DNA from: Saliphagus infecundisoli
GTDB lineage: Archaea > Halobacteriota > Halobacteria > Halobacteriales > Natrialbaceae
Length of the DNA stretch: 64,000 bases
NCBI RefSeq assembly: GCF_020177375.1
Contig: NZ_JAIWHV010000006.1
Span: forward strand, 62,001-126,000
Direction of reading: 5' to 3'
Position numbers and translations under genes: made by a program. Shown in pieces: positions 41,614 to 50,152 of this stretch. The stretch's first letter is position 1, and each line of letters opens with the position of its first letter. The notes under the pieces were generated by a model, which ran no database searches, had not been told where the DNA came from, and was given only the letters and a program-made list of their open reading frames with translations.

Positions 41614-43812
41614 TTATCGGAGCGGACGTGCGGGGCTCGTTCTCGATGGCACCGCTGGCCCGACTCCGCGTCTGGCGTCCTGGTCGTCGTTCCCATCGTC
41701 TCCGTCGTCAGCCTCGTCATCATCGCCGTCCGCCGCTCCGGCGTCGCTTCCGGTCCCGTTACCACGACCCTCCTCGGGCGTGTAGACGTAGAGGCAGTCG
41801 TTCGAGTACGACCGCCCGAGCTGGGCGGCGTCCTCACAACAGAGAACCCGCCCGTCGTCCATCACGTAGACGTTGTCGACGTTAATCAGCGCGTCGTCGG
41901 CGACGTCGGCTGGATCGGTGGCGTCGGGGCCGACGATGACGGGCTCGAGCGTCGAGACGTCGTACTCCTCGTCGAGTCGCCCCCGGTAGACGATACCGCC
42001 GTCGACGCGGTCGAGCCGGATTTCGCCGTCGTCGTCCGCCATCCCCTCGTTGAGCTCCGAGATGCCGAAGTAGACGTAGTCGCCGGGACCGGCGCCGTCG
42101 ACGCTGTCGACGCCTTCGGCCTTCCGGAACTCGATCGTCGCGCCGATCTCCTTTGCGGCCGCGCGGGTCTCGAGGAACGGCACTTTCCGGAGCTCGTCGT
42201 CGACGCCGTCGTAGCCCTCGCTCTCGTACTGGCTCGCCCACTCGACGATCTCCTCGTTCGTGACGTAGTTTCGGTTCCCGTTCTCGATCACCTCCCGGTC
42301 GGCTTCCTCCATGATCTCCTCGGTGACCTCGTCGCCCTCGTTCCAGTCGGAGTGGGCCTCGAGGTAGTTGGCCTGGGTGACGTCGTCGTACGTCTCGATC
42401 CAGCCGGCGATCTCCGCGTTCGAGCCGTGGGCCATCGGGATCCATTCGATCTCGAGGGGGACGTCCGCGGGCGACCCGCCCCGTGCAGCGGCCGCGTTGG
42501 TCACGAGCGGGGCATAGAGGGTTCCCGAGAGCGCCATCGGGTCGTCGTAGCAGGTGATCTTCCGGTCGGCGACGAACTTATAGATGCCCTTGTTCACGCC
42601 GTCCGAACAGCCATAGACCGTCTTCAGGTCCGACTGGACGTCGGGTGCCTCCCAGGAGGCCCGTCCCATCACGTAGTACTTGACCGGCTCCGGGGTGTCG
42701 GCCGTTGGCTCGCGGATGTCGACGTGGTAGCCGTAGTCGTAGGGGTTGGGGTAGACGTCAGCGATCGGGGTTGTGGCGCTCTCGTCGCCGCCCTGATCGA
42801 CCGGGTCGGCTCCGAGGTAGTACGCGAGGAACTCGACGCCGGTCAGCGCCCACGAACCCTGGACGCTCCAGGCGTCGTCGCCGTAGTAGCCGTCGACGGC
42901 CTCCTGGATCGCACTCGGGTTCGGCCGGTTCCAGAACTGGGCGGCGCCGGTCAGCCCCTCGCCCGAGCCGGTCTCGACGATCTCGCCGGCGGTCGCCATC
43001 GGCGTGACTCGCGGATGGGCGTAGTTCTCCTCGGAGGAGAGCATCGTGTTCCACGGGCTCAAGTCGCCGTAGCAGTTGATTCGGGTGCCGCCGATCTCGC
43101 GGAACGCCTCGGTGTTCGCGATGTTGATCGCGTGCTCCAGGTCGGCCTCCCACTCGCCGTCCACACAGGAGATCGGGATCCGCGAGACGTTTCCCGGGCT
43201 GTTCTCCCAGTTGGTGAAGAGATAGCCCTCGGTTCCGTCGTCGTCAGTGGCGACGAACTGGTTGCAGTCGGGGTTGTACGCCGCGTCGCCGTACTGGGTC
43301 CCCGCGAAGTTCACGGCCTCGCCGTCGGGCGTCGAGCCGGTCGCCGACGTGATGTTCACGCCGTCGGGCGTCTGGACGACGCCGAGTTCCTCGCTCCCGC
43401 CGTTGATCGGATCGTGGCCGTGTGCGAGATACGTGAATCCGCCGCCACCGCCGCGGACGACCCCCCGTTCCTCGTTGGTCTGCGGGGTCGAGAGCTCGTC
43501 GAACTCGTCGCTCTCCCCGTTCATCGTGAACCGAAAGCCGCTGAAGTAGCCGATCCCGGCCTCGGCGTAGGGACCGGGGTTCTCGCGGCTCGGATGCTGG
43601 ACGCTGTACAGCGGCGTCCCGTCCTCGAAGACGAACGGTCCCGTCACTTCGGCGCCGAGCGCCGTCGAGGAGAAGCGTTTGAGCTCGCCCCGCACGTGCG
43701 GTGCGTGCGGCGTGTCCCCGTCTTCCTGGGCGCTCGCCGTGGTTGCCACGCTCGCGCCGAGCGAGGCCGCCACCGACGTCGCCATCAGCTTCCGCCTGGT
43801 GAACTCGACCAT
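41614..43812 (-). CDS. PhoX-like (DUF839) Tat-exported phosphatase
   Basis: 732 residues. N-terminal FTRRKLMATSVAASLGASVA is a twin-arginine signal. The mature part is a long beta-propeller-type DUF839 protein: NRDSEH-type loops are absent, but PVFVFEDGTPL-like start, GTRINCYGDLSPWNTMLSSE and the Ca/Fe-site region EWIPMAHGSNAEIAGW are typical of PhoX. The C-terminal ~40 residues are acidic then basic. PhoX enzymes release phosphate from monoesters outside the cell and need Ca and Fe. An inverted repeat spans the start codon. Confidence 0.85.
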   Translation of the reverse strand: MVEFTRRKLMATSVAASLGASVATTASAQEDGDTPHAPHVRGELKRFSSTALGAEVTGPFVFEDGTPLYSVQHPSRENPGPYAEAGIGYFSGFRFTMNGESDEFDELSTPQTNEERGVVRGGGGGFTYLAHGHDPINGGSEELGVVQTPDGVNITSATGSTPDGEAVNFAGTQYGDAAYNPDCNQFVATDDDGTEGYLFTNWENSPGNVSRIPISCVDGEWEADLEHAINIANTEAFREIGGTRINCYGDLSPWNTMLSSEENYAHPRVTPMATAGEIVETGSGEGLTGAAQFWNRPNPSAIQEAVDGYYGDDAWSVQGSWALTGVEFLAYYLGADPVDQGGDESATTPIADVYPNPYDYGYHVDIREPTADTPEPVKYYVMGRASWEAPDVQSDLKTVYGCSDGVNKGIYKFVADRKITCYDDPMALSGTLYAPLVTNAAAARGGSPADVPLEIEWIPMAHGSNAEIAGWIETYDDVTQANYLEAHSDWNEGDEVTEEIMEEADREVIENGNRNYVTNEEIVEWASQYESEGYDGVDDELRKVPFLETRAAAKEIGATIEFRKAEGVDSVDGAGPGDYVYFGISELNEGMADDDGEIRLDRVDGGIVYRGRLDEEYDVSTLEPVIVGPDATDPADVADDALINVDNVYVMDDGRVLCCEDAAQLGRSYSNDCLYVYTPEEGRGNGTGSDAGAADGDDDEADDGDDGNDDQDARRGVGPAVPSRTSPARPLR

Positions 43813-43831
43813 GCGGTCGATTCCACCGCAT
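43811..43831. promoter_or_regulatory. inverted repeat covering the phoX start codon
   Basis: ATGCGGT (43811-43817) and ACCGCAT (43825-43831), perfect 7-base arms separated by 7 bases, lying at the transcription/translation start predicted from the TATA box at 43835. A repressor site or an mRNA hairpin would both fit. Confidence 0.45.
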
Positions 43832-43834
43832 CTA

Positions 43835-43841
43835 TTTTAAA
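43835..43841 (-). promoter_or_regulatory. TATA box of the phoX-like gene
   Basis: Minus-strand TTTAAAA centred 26 bases before ATG 43812. A second AT-rich block (ATTATAAAA) lies a few bases further upstream, at about 43845-43855. Confidence 0.55.
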
Positions 43842-44048
43842 GACGTTTTATAATATCACTCCGTACGAATCCGACCCATCGGTGGGTATCGGGACCGATA
43901 TATAGCGGTCCGTTCGGGACGTACTCCGCGGGGGACTCCCGATAACAGGTCCGAGAACTGCCGGGATCGGTGAACGGAAAACCCGGTCGACGTGACTATC
44001 GCCGGTTTCGTCGCCGTAGCCGTTTCGTGCGCCGGATCCGGCTGCGAG

Positions 44049-44468
44049 TCACTCCATCCCCCGCTCTCTCGCTCCGTTCCGGATCTCCTCGGCGCGTTGG
44101 CGGACCCAGGAGACGTACCGGTCGACCTGGGCCGTCTTCACGCCGTAGAAGGAAGCGACCCAGTTCTCGTCGGTGAAGGGCTGAGTCAGGAAGTACGCCG
44201 CGAGGGTGTCCCGTCCGGCCTGGATGATCTCCGGCGGGACGCCCCGTTCGCCGGTGCCGGCCTCCTCGAAGCCGTTGACGTCGAAGTAGACGTCCACGTA
44301 CAGCTCGGCGAGGTCGGGATCGTCGAACTCGAGTCCCTCGTGGCCCGGCGCCTCGAACCGGTAGCTGGGGCCGTCCCGGGAACGGGTTTCGACGATGCGG
44401 ACGTCGAGAACGTACGCCGCGTGGATCGACTCCTCCTCCATCGTGGCCGGGTCGTCGGTTCGTGACAT
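44049..44468 (-). CDS. small DNA-binding-like protein, RosR-type candidate
   Basis: 139 residues, start at ATG 44468. The N-half has an antiparallel beta look (YVLDVRIVETRSRDGPSYRF then LAELYVDVYFDVNGFEEAGT). The C-half is helical, with ASFYGVKTAQVDRYVSWVRQ reading like a helix-turn-helix recognition segment. I recall haloarchaeal proteins of this type annotated as RosR-like regulators (oxidative-stress response), but that is from memory and not certain. A minus-strand TATATA region near 44544 may be its promoter. No operon partner. Confidence 0.5.
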   Translation of the reverse strand: MSRTDDPATMEEESIHAAYVLDVRIVETRSRDGPSYRFEAPGHEGLEFDDPDLAELYVDVYFDVNGFEEAGTGERGVPPEIIQAGRDTLAAYFLTQPFTDENWVASFYGVKTAQVDRYVSWVRQRAEEIRNGARERGME

Positions 44469-44840
44469 GGGTAGGGTCGTCGGTCGGGTTCCGCCCGGAA
44501 AGCGGGTCGACACACGTCAACGTCCCCGAACGGGCGCTTAAACGTATATAATTCGGCTATGAGCGCCCTCGAGCCCCCAGTATCCCTATATAGGATCAGG
44601 GAGGTTCCGGAGGGTGGTTCCACCGCTCGCGAACCGGGTCCCGGAATCGGTCGCCAGCATCTCGCGTCGGATGTGGGACGGCCCGAAACGGGACCCGTTC
44701 GAGGGATCGGTAGCCTGGCCGGGACGGTGGACCGTTCGACCCCCGGCCCGTATTCTGCGGATCGGGTACCGACCGGCGGTTTCGGTGGTCGATAGGTCGG
44801 TATCCGGCGGTTGCTGGCAAGAATCGTACCGAGAGCAAGC

Positions 44841-44847
44841 TATTTAC
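44841..44847 (+). promoter_or_regulatory. candidate TATA box of the pdh operon
   Basis: TATTTAC predicts transcription from about 44870 with a ~33-base leader ending in GGAGGG nine bases before the GTG at 44904. Confidence 0.4.
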
Positions 44848-44890
44848 GAAATGCCTTTAACGCGAGCGATAGAAGATGAAGATATGTGCC

Positions 44891-44896
44891 GGAGGG
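44891..44896 (+). promoter_or_regulatory. Shine-Dalgarno-like site deciding the pdhA start
   Basis: GGAGGG about 8 bases before GTG 44904, which favours that start over the GTG at 44886. Confidence 0.5.
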
Positions 44897-44903
44897 CTTC
44901 GCC

Positions 44904-46013
44904 GTGAGTACGCTACAGTCCGATCCCCGAGAGCGCGTACAGGTGTTAGACGAGTCGGGCGAGGTCGTCGAGGGGGCTCGAGTCCCCGACCTCTCCGAGG
45001 AGGAGTTCCTCGAGATCTACGAGGACATGCGTCTGGCTCGCCGGTTCGACGAGCGGGCCGTGAGCCTCCAGCGCCAGGGCCGGATGGGGACGTACCCGCC
45101 GCTGTCGGGCCAGGAGGCCGCCCAGATCGGGAGTGCCTACGCCCTCGCCGACGACGACTGGATGTTTCCGAGCTACCGGGAACACGGCGCCTCGCTCGTG
45201 CGCGGTCTCTCCCTGAAACGCACCCTGCTGTACTGGATGGGCCACGAGACGGGCAACTACATTCCCGAGGACGTCAACATCTTCTCGGTGGCGGTACCGA
45301 TCGCGACCCAGATCCCCCACGCGACCGGCGCGGCGTGGGCGTCGAAGCTGAAAGGCGAGGAGAGGGCCTTTCTCTGTTACTTCGGCGACGGCGCCACCAG
45401 CGAGGGCGACTTCCACGAGGGACTGAACTTCGCGGGCGTCTTCGACACCCCCACCGTCTTCTTCTGTAACAACAACCAGTGGGCGATCTCGGTCCCCCGC
45501 GAGCGCCAGACCGCGAGCGCGACGCTCGCCCAGAAGGCAGAAGCCTACGGCTTCGAGGGCGTCCAGGTCGACGGGATGGACCCGCTCGCGGTGTACAACG
45601 TCACCCGAGACGCCATCCGAAAGGCGAAGGATCCCGCCGAGGACGAACTCCGGCCGACGATGATCGAGGCCGTCCAGTACCGCTTTGGCGCCCACACCAC
45701 CGCCGACGACCCCTCCGCGTACCGCGACGACGACGAAGTCGAGGAGTGGAAGGCAAAGGACCCGATCCCCCGTCTCGAGACGTTCCTGCGGGACAACGGG
45801 ATGTTGGACGACGACCGCGTCGAGACGATCGGGGAGCGCATCGAGGACGAGGTGGCCGACGCGATCGAGGCCGCCGAGGAGGTCGAACGGCCCGAACCCG
45901 AGGAGATCTTCGCACACGTCTACGAGGGGATGCCCAAACGGCTCCAGCGCCAGATGGAGTGGTTCGACTCGATCCGCGAGAAACACGGCGACGACGCGCT
46001 TCTGGAGGAGTAA
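44904..46013 (+). CDS. pdhA: 2-oxoacid dehydrogenase E1 alpha subunit
   Basis: 369 residues. The thiamine-diphosphate motif is [20 protein letters not shown] (about residues 161-180) closing with [28 protein letters not shown] is the E1alpha start region, and the phosphorylation-loop equivalent is [16 protein letters not shown]. It decarboxylates a 2-oxoacid and, with E1beta, transfers the acyl group to E2. Whether the substrate is pyruvate or branched-chain 2-oxoacids cannot be told. Start chosen at GTG 44904. First gene of a three-gene operon. Confidence 0.94.
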   Translation: MSTLQSDPRERVQVLDESGEVVEGARVPDLSEEEFLEIYEDMRLARRFDERAVSLQRQGRMGTYPPLSGQEAAQIGSAYALADDDWMFPSYREHGASLVRGLSLKRTLLYWMGHETGNYIPEDVNIFSVAVPIATQIPHATGAAWASKLKGEERAFLCYFGDGATSEGDFHEGLNFAGVFDTPTVFFCNNNQWAISVPRERQTASATLAQKAEAYGFEGVQVDGMDPLAVYNVTRDAIRKAKDPAEDELRPTMIEAVQYRFGAHTTADDPSAYRDDDEVEEWKAKDPIPRLETFLRDNGMLDDDRVETIGERIEDEVADAIEAAEEVERPEPEEIFAHVYEGMPKRLQRQMEWFDSIREKHGDDALLEE

Positions 46014-46014
46014 G

Positions 46015-47004
46015 ATGGGCGAAACCGAAACCGAATCACGCACGCTAGTCGAATCGGTCCGCGACGGCCTCGCCGGCGAGCTAGAGCGCGACGAGGACGT
46101 CCTGGTGATGGGCGAGGACGTCGGCGAGAACGGCGGGGTCTTCCGGGCGACGGAGGGCCTCCACGCCGAGTTCGGCGACGACCGGGTGATCGACACCCCC
46201 CTCGCCGAATCCGGAATCGTCGGCACCGCCATCGGGATGGCCGCCTACGGACTGAAGCCGGTCGCCGAGATCCAGTTCCTCGGGTTCATCTACCCCGGAT
46301 TCGACCAGATCGTCTCCCACGCTGCACGCCTGCGAACGCGCTCGCGCGGGCGATTCACGTGTCCGATGGTCGTTCGTGCCCCCTACGGCGGGGGAATCAG
46401 GGCGCCCGAACACCACTCCGAATCGAGCGAGGCCTTCTTCGCCCACCAGCCCGGGCTCACCGTCGTCGTCCCGAGTACCCCACACGACGCTAAGGGGCTG
46501 CTCGCGAGCGCGATCCGCAGCCCCGATCCGGTGATCTTTCTCGAACCGAAGCTGATCTACCGGGCGTTCCGCGAGGACGTTCCGACCGAGCCCTACGAGG
46601 TGCCGATCGGCGAGGCCGCCGTCCGCCGCGAGGGAACGGATATTTCGGTCTACACCTGGGGCGCGATGGCCCGGCCGACGATGGAGGCTGCCGAGGAACT
46701 CGCTGGCGAGATCGACGTCGAGGTGGTCGATCTCCGGACGCTCTCGCCGCTCGATGAAGAAACGATCGTGGAGTCCTTCGAGAAGACCGGGCGGGCGGCG
46801 ATCGTCCACGAGGCGCCCAAGACGGGCGGCTTTGGGGCCGAAATCGTCGCGACCCTCCAGGAGCACTCGCTGCTCTACCAGGAGGCACCCATCGAGCGCA
46901 TCGCAGGGTTCGACGCGCCGTTCCCGCTGTATAGCCTGGAGGACTACTACCTGCCCGAACCGGCACGGATCACGGAGGGCATCAGGGAGGCGGTGGAGTT
47001 CTGA
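46015..47004 (+). CDS. pdhB: 2-oxoacid dehydrogenase E1 beta subunit
   Basis: 329 residues. EDVLVMGEDVGENGGVF contains the conserved Glu near the thiamine cofactor; PYGGGIRAPEHHSESSEAFF and PSTPHDAKGLLASAIRSPDP are characteristic blocks, and the C-terminal transketolase domain includes DLRTLSPLDEETI and EAPKTGGFGAEI. Starts one base after the pdhA stop and its stop overlaps the pdhC start (TGATG), so the three are co-translated. Confidence 0.94.
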   Translation: MGETETESRTLVESVRDGLAGELERDEDVLVMGEDVGENGGVFRATEGLHAEFGDDRVIDTPLAESGIVGTAIGMAAYGLKPVAEIQFLGFIYPGFDQIVSHAARLRTRSRGRFTCPMVVRAPYGGGIRAPEHHSESSEAFFAHQPGLTVVVPSTPHDAKGLLASAIRSPDPVIFLEPKLIYRAFREDVPTEPYEVPIGEAAVRREGTDISVYTWGAMARPTMEAAEELAGEIDVEVVDLRTLSPLDEETIVESFEKTGRAAIVHEAPKTGGFGAEIVATLQEHSLLYQEAPIERIAGFDAPFPLYSLEDYYLPEPARITEGIREAVEF

Positions 47005-48581
47005 TGGTCCGGGAGTTCACACTCCCCGACGTCGGGGAGGGAGTCGCGGAGGGCGAACTGGTCTCCTGGTTCGTCGAGGAAGGCGACGCCGTGAGCGAGG
47101 ACCAGCCCGTCGCCGAGGTCGAGACCGACAAGGCCCTCGTCGAGGTCCCCTCGCCCGTAAACGGCACCGTCCGAACGCTCCACGCAGAGCCGGGCGAGGT
47201 CGTCCCCGTCGGGGACGTGATCGTCACGTTCGACGTCGAGGGCGAGTCCGCCGCGGAAACCGAAGCACCGACGACTGAAAACGGCGAACACCGCGACGAA
47301 TCGACCGACGACGAGAGCGAGGAAACCGCGAGGGTCGAATCGAAATCCGAGGGGGAGCCCGAGACGCCCGACGACCGGGTGTTCGTCCCGCCACGGCTCC
47401 GCCGGCGCGCCCGCGAGGAGGGGGTAGACCTCGGCTCGATCGCGGGAAGCGGTCCCGGCGGCCGGGTGACGGAGGCCGACGTATACGTCGCCCTCCGTGA
47501 CGACTTCGAGGCCCGTGAGACGACTCCCGCGACCGACGAGGGCGGTTCGGAGACGACCGAAGCGACGGCGACGGGCGCGGTCGCCGAGGCCGACACCGAG
47601 CCCGCAGCCGGAACGGCACCGACGACGGCCGCCGGGAGGGCGGGTGGAGAGGGTGCCGACCGCGACCGCACCCTCGCGGCGCCGGCGACCCGCCGGGTCG
47701 CCCGCGAGGAGGGCGTAGATCTGAATCGGGTGCCGGCGAGCGACCGGCGCGACGGCGAGGCGTTCGTCACGCCCGAGGCCGTCCAGGAGTACGCTGCGGC
47801 CCAGAGGGAGGCCCAGGAGGCCGACGCCCGGGCCGTCGCCGGCGGTCCGGCGAGTGACGAGGCGGGCGCCCGCGAGACCCGCACGCCGTTCTCGGGGGTC
47901 CGGAAACGGATCGCGGAGGCGATGGTCGAGTCGAAGTACTCCGCACCCCACGTCACCCACCACGACGCAGTCGACGTCACCGAACTCGTCGCCACGCGCG
48001 AGCGGCTCAAACCCGTCGCCGAGGAGCGGGGCATCTCCCTGACCTACATGCCGTTCGTGATGAAGGCGGTCGTCGCCGCCCTCGAGGCATTCCCCGAGAT
48101 GAACGCGATGATCGACGAAGAGACGGACGAGATCGTCGAGAAGCACTACTACAACGTCGGCGTGGCGACGGCGACCGACGTCGGCCTGATGGTTCCAGTC
48201 ATAGAGGACGTAGACCGGAAGGGACTGCTCCAGCTCTCCTCGGAGATGAACGAACTGGTCTCCCGGGCCCGCGAGCGCTCGATCAGCCCCGACGAACTCC
48301 GGGGGTCGACCTTTACCGTGACGAACGTCGGCGGCATCGGCGGCGAGTACGCCACCCCGATCATCAACTACCCCGAGGCCGCGATCCTCGCGATGGGCGA
48401 GATCAAACGCAAGCCCCGCGTGGTCGAAGGTGAGGACGGCGAGGAGACGATCGAACCACGGTCGGTGATGACCCTGTCGCTGTCGTTCGACCACCGGCTG
48501 ATCGACGGCGCGACCGGCGCGCGCTTTACCAACGAGGTCATGCGGTATCTAGAGAACCCAGACCTGCTCCTGCTGGAGTAG
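47004..48581 (+). CDS. pdhC: dihydrolipoamide acyltransferase E2
   Basis: 525 residues. Lipoyl domain at ~1-78 with the lipoylated Lys in VETDKALVEVPSPVNG. Two peripheral-subunit-binding domains follow, separated by Thr/Ala/Glu-rich linkers: VPPRLRRRAREEGVDLGSIA (~residues 130-149) and LAAPATRRVAREEGVDLNRV. The catalytic domain has TPFSGVRKRIAEAMVESKYS and the active-site SFDHRLIDGATGARF. Two E3/E1-binding domains in one E2 is unusual. It is the core of the complex and the expected target of LipA. Confidence 0.93.
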   Translation: MVREFTLPDVGEGVAEGELVSWFVEEGDAVSEDQPVAEVETDKALVEVPSPVNGTVRTLHAEPGEVVPVGDVIVTFDVEGESAAETEAPTTENGEHRDESTDDESEETARVESKSEGEPETPDDRVFVPPRLRRRAREEGVDLGSIAGSGPGGRVTEADVYVALRDDFEARETTPATDEGGSETTEATATGAVAEADTEPAAGTAPTTAAGRAGGEGADRDRTLAAPATRRVAREEGVDLNRVPASDRRDGEAFVTPEAVQEYAAAQREAQEADARAVAGGPASDEAGARETRTPFSGVRKRIAEAMVESKYSAPHVTHHDAVDVTELVATRERLKPVAEERGISLTYMPFVMKAVVAALEAFPEMNAMIDEETDEIVEKHYYNVGVATATDVGLMVPVIEDVDRKGLLQLSSEMNELVSRARERSISPDELRGSTFTVTNVGGIGGEYATPIINYPEAAILAMGEIKRKPRVVEGEDGEETIEPRSVMTLSLSFDHRLIDGATGARFTNEVMRYLENPDLLLLE

Positions 48582-48606
48582 GGGAAACTCGCGGCAATTC
48601 CTGCGA

Positions 48607-48613
48607 TTTTATA
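48607..48613 (+). promoter_or_regulatory. TATA box of the E3 gene
   Basis: TTTTATA centred 29 bases before ATG 48639 in the 57-base gap after pdhC. E3 can therefore be expressed apart from the E1-E2 operon. Confidence 0.6.
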
Positions 48614-48638
48614 CGGTCGGCGGGCGAGGAAGGAACCA

Positions 48639-50114
48639 ATGGTCGTCGGAGACGTCACAACCGGAACGGACGTGTTGGTGATCGGCGGCGGGCCCGCGGG
48701 GTATACGGCCGCGATACGGGCCGGACAGCTTGATCTGGACGTGACCCTGGTCGAGCGGGAGGCCTACGGCGGCACCTGCCTCAATCACGGCTGCATCCCC
48801 TCGAAGGCGCTCATCACGGCGAGCGACCTCGCCTACGAGGCGGGCCACGCCGAGGAGATGGGGATCCACGCCGACCCCGCGATAGACCTCTCGGGGATGG
48901 TCAACTGGAAGGACGGGGTCGTCGATCAGCTGACGGGCGGCGTCGAGAAGCTCTGCAAAGCAAACGGCGTCGATCTGATGGAGGGCACTGCCCGGTTCGC
49001 CGACGAGGGAACGGTCCGGGTCTCTCACGACGGCGACGGCCAGGGCTCGGAGTCGGTGTCCTTCGAACACGCCATCGTCGCGACGGGCTCCCGACCGGTC
49101 GAAATCCCGAACTTCGCGTTCGACGACGAGCCCGTCCTCGACTCGCGGCAGGCGCTCGCGCTCGATTCAGTCCCCGACTCGCTGGTCGTCGTCGGCGCGG
49201 GCTACATCGGGATGGAACTCGCGGGCGTCTTCGCGAAACTCGGGACCGATGTGACGGTCGTCGAGATGCTCGCGGGGATCATGCCGGGCTACGAACGCGA
49301 CCTCGTCCGTCCGGTGAAATCGCGTGCCGAGGACCTCGGGATCGACTTTCACTTCGAACGGACCGCGACGGAGTGGGAGGACGCGAAGGACGGAATCCGG
49401 ATCCACACCGAGCCCGCGGGCCAGGCGGCCGCCGATGGGGGTGGCCCGGCGGAGACAGCGGACGAATCCGACGCCGAGGACGAACTCGCGTTCGAAGCCG
49501 ACCACGTCCTCGTCGCGGTCGGGCGTGCGCCGGTCACGGACACGCTCGACCTCGAAAACGCCGGAATCGAGACCGACGAGCGGGGCTTTATCCCGACCGA
49601 CGACCGCGCCCGGACGGAGGTCGATGGGATCCTCGCCGTCGGCGACGTCGCCGGCGAGCCGATGCTCGCCCACAAGGGCAGTGCCGAAGGGAAGGTCGCC
49701 GCCGAAGTCGCGGCCGGGGAGCCAGAGGCGATCGACTATCAGGCGATGCCCGCGGCCGTCTTCACCGACCCCGAGATCGCGACCGTCGGCCTCACCGAGG
49801 CCAAAGCCGAGGATGCAGGCTACGACCCTCTGATAGGAAAATTCCCGTTCCGGGCAAGCGGCCGGGCGCTGACGGTCGGCGAGACCGACGGCTTCGTCCG
49901 GATCGTCGCCGACGACGAGGGCTACCTGCTCGGTGCGGCGATCGTCGGCCCCGAGGCCTCCGAGCTGATCGCCGAACTCGGCCTCGCGATCGAACTCGGC
50001 GCGACCCTAGAGGACGTCGCGTCGACGGTCCACACCCATCCCACCCTCGCCGAGGCGACGATGGAGGCCGCCGAGAACGCGCTGGGTCAGGCGATCCACA
50101 CGCTGAATCGCTGA
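48639..50114 (+). CDS. lpdA: dihydrolipoyl dehydrogenase E3
   Basis: 491 residues. FAD-binding GGGPAGYTAAIRAGQ, redox-active disulfide GGTCLNHGCIPSK (~residues 45-57), NAD-binding GAGYIGMELAGVFAKLGTDV, and the C-terminal catalytic HTHPTLAEA. A ~25-residue Ala/Glu/Asp/Gly-rich insertion around residue 265 in the NAD domain is a haloarchaeal-looking surface loop. Reoxidises the E2 lipoyl group with NAD+. Its own leaderless promoter suggests use by other lipoyl systems too (e.g. glycine cleavage). Confidence 0.95.
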   Translation: MVVGDVTTGTDVLVIGGGPAGYTAAIRAGQLDLDVTLVEREAYGGTCLNHGCIPSKALITASDLAYEAGHAEEMGIHADPAIDLSGMVNWKDGVVDQLTGGVEKLCKANGVDLMEGTARFADEGTVRVSHDGDGQGSESVSFEHAIVATGSRPVEIPNFAFDDEPVLDSRQALALDSVPDSLVVVGAGYIGMELAGVFAKLGTDVTVVEMLAGIMPGYERDLVRPVKSRAEDLGIDFHFERTATEWEDAKDGIRIHTEPAGQAAADGGGPAETADESDAEDELAFEADHVLVAVGRAPVTDTLDLENAGIETDERGFIPTDDRARTEVDGILAVGDVAGEPMLAHKGSAEGKVAAEVAAGEPEAIDYQAMPAAVFTDPEIATVGLTEAKAEDAGYDPLIGKFPFRASGRALTVGETDGFVRIVADDEGYLLGAAIVGPEASELIAELGLAIELGATLEDVASTVHTHPTLAEATMEAAENALGQAIHTLNR

Positions 50115-50152
50115 CGGTAACCGTTTTCACTCCGCTGGCAGTTTCTCCGATA

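Larger units (their letters stand above)
44469..44903. other. 435-base divergent intergenic region upstream of pdhA
   Basis: Separates the RosR-like gene from pdhA. Contains GTATATAAT at 44543-44551, the palindrome CCTATATAGG at 44585-44594, a TATTTAC at 44841-44847 (likely pdhA promoter) and a GGAGGG Shine-Dalgarno-like tract at 44891. The ~240 bases in between are GC-rich with no convincing gene. Confidence 0.6.

Noticed and set aside
44559-44795. Open frame in the 435-base gap upstream of pdhA
   Set aside because: Its ATG lies too close to the TATA-like sequence, composition is not acidic, and no motif is present.
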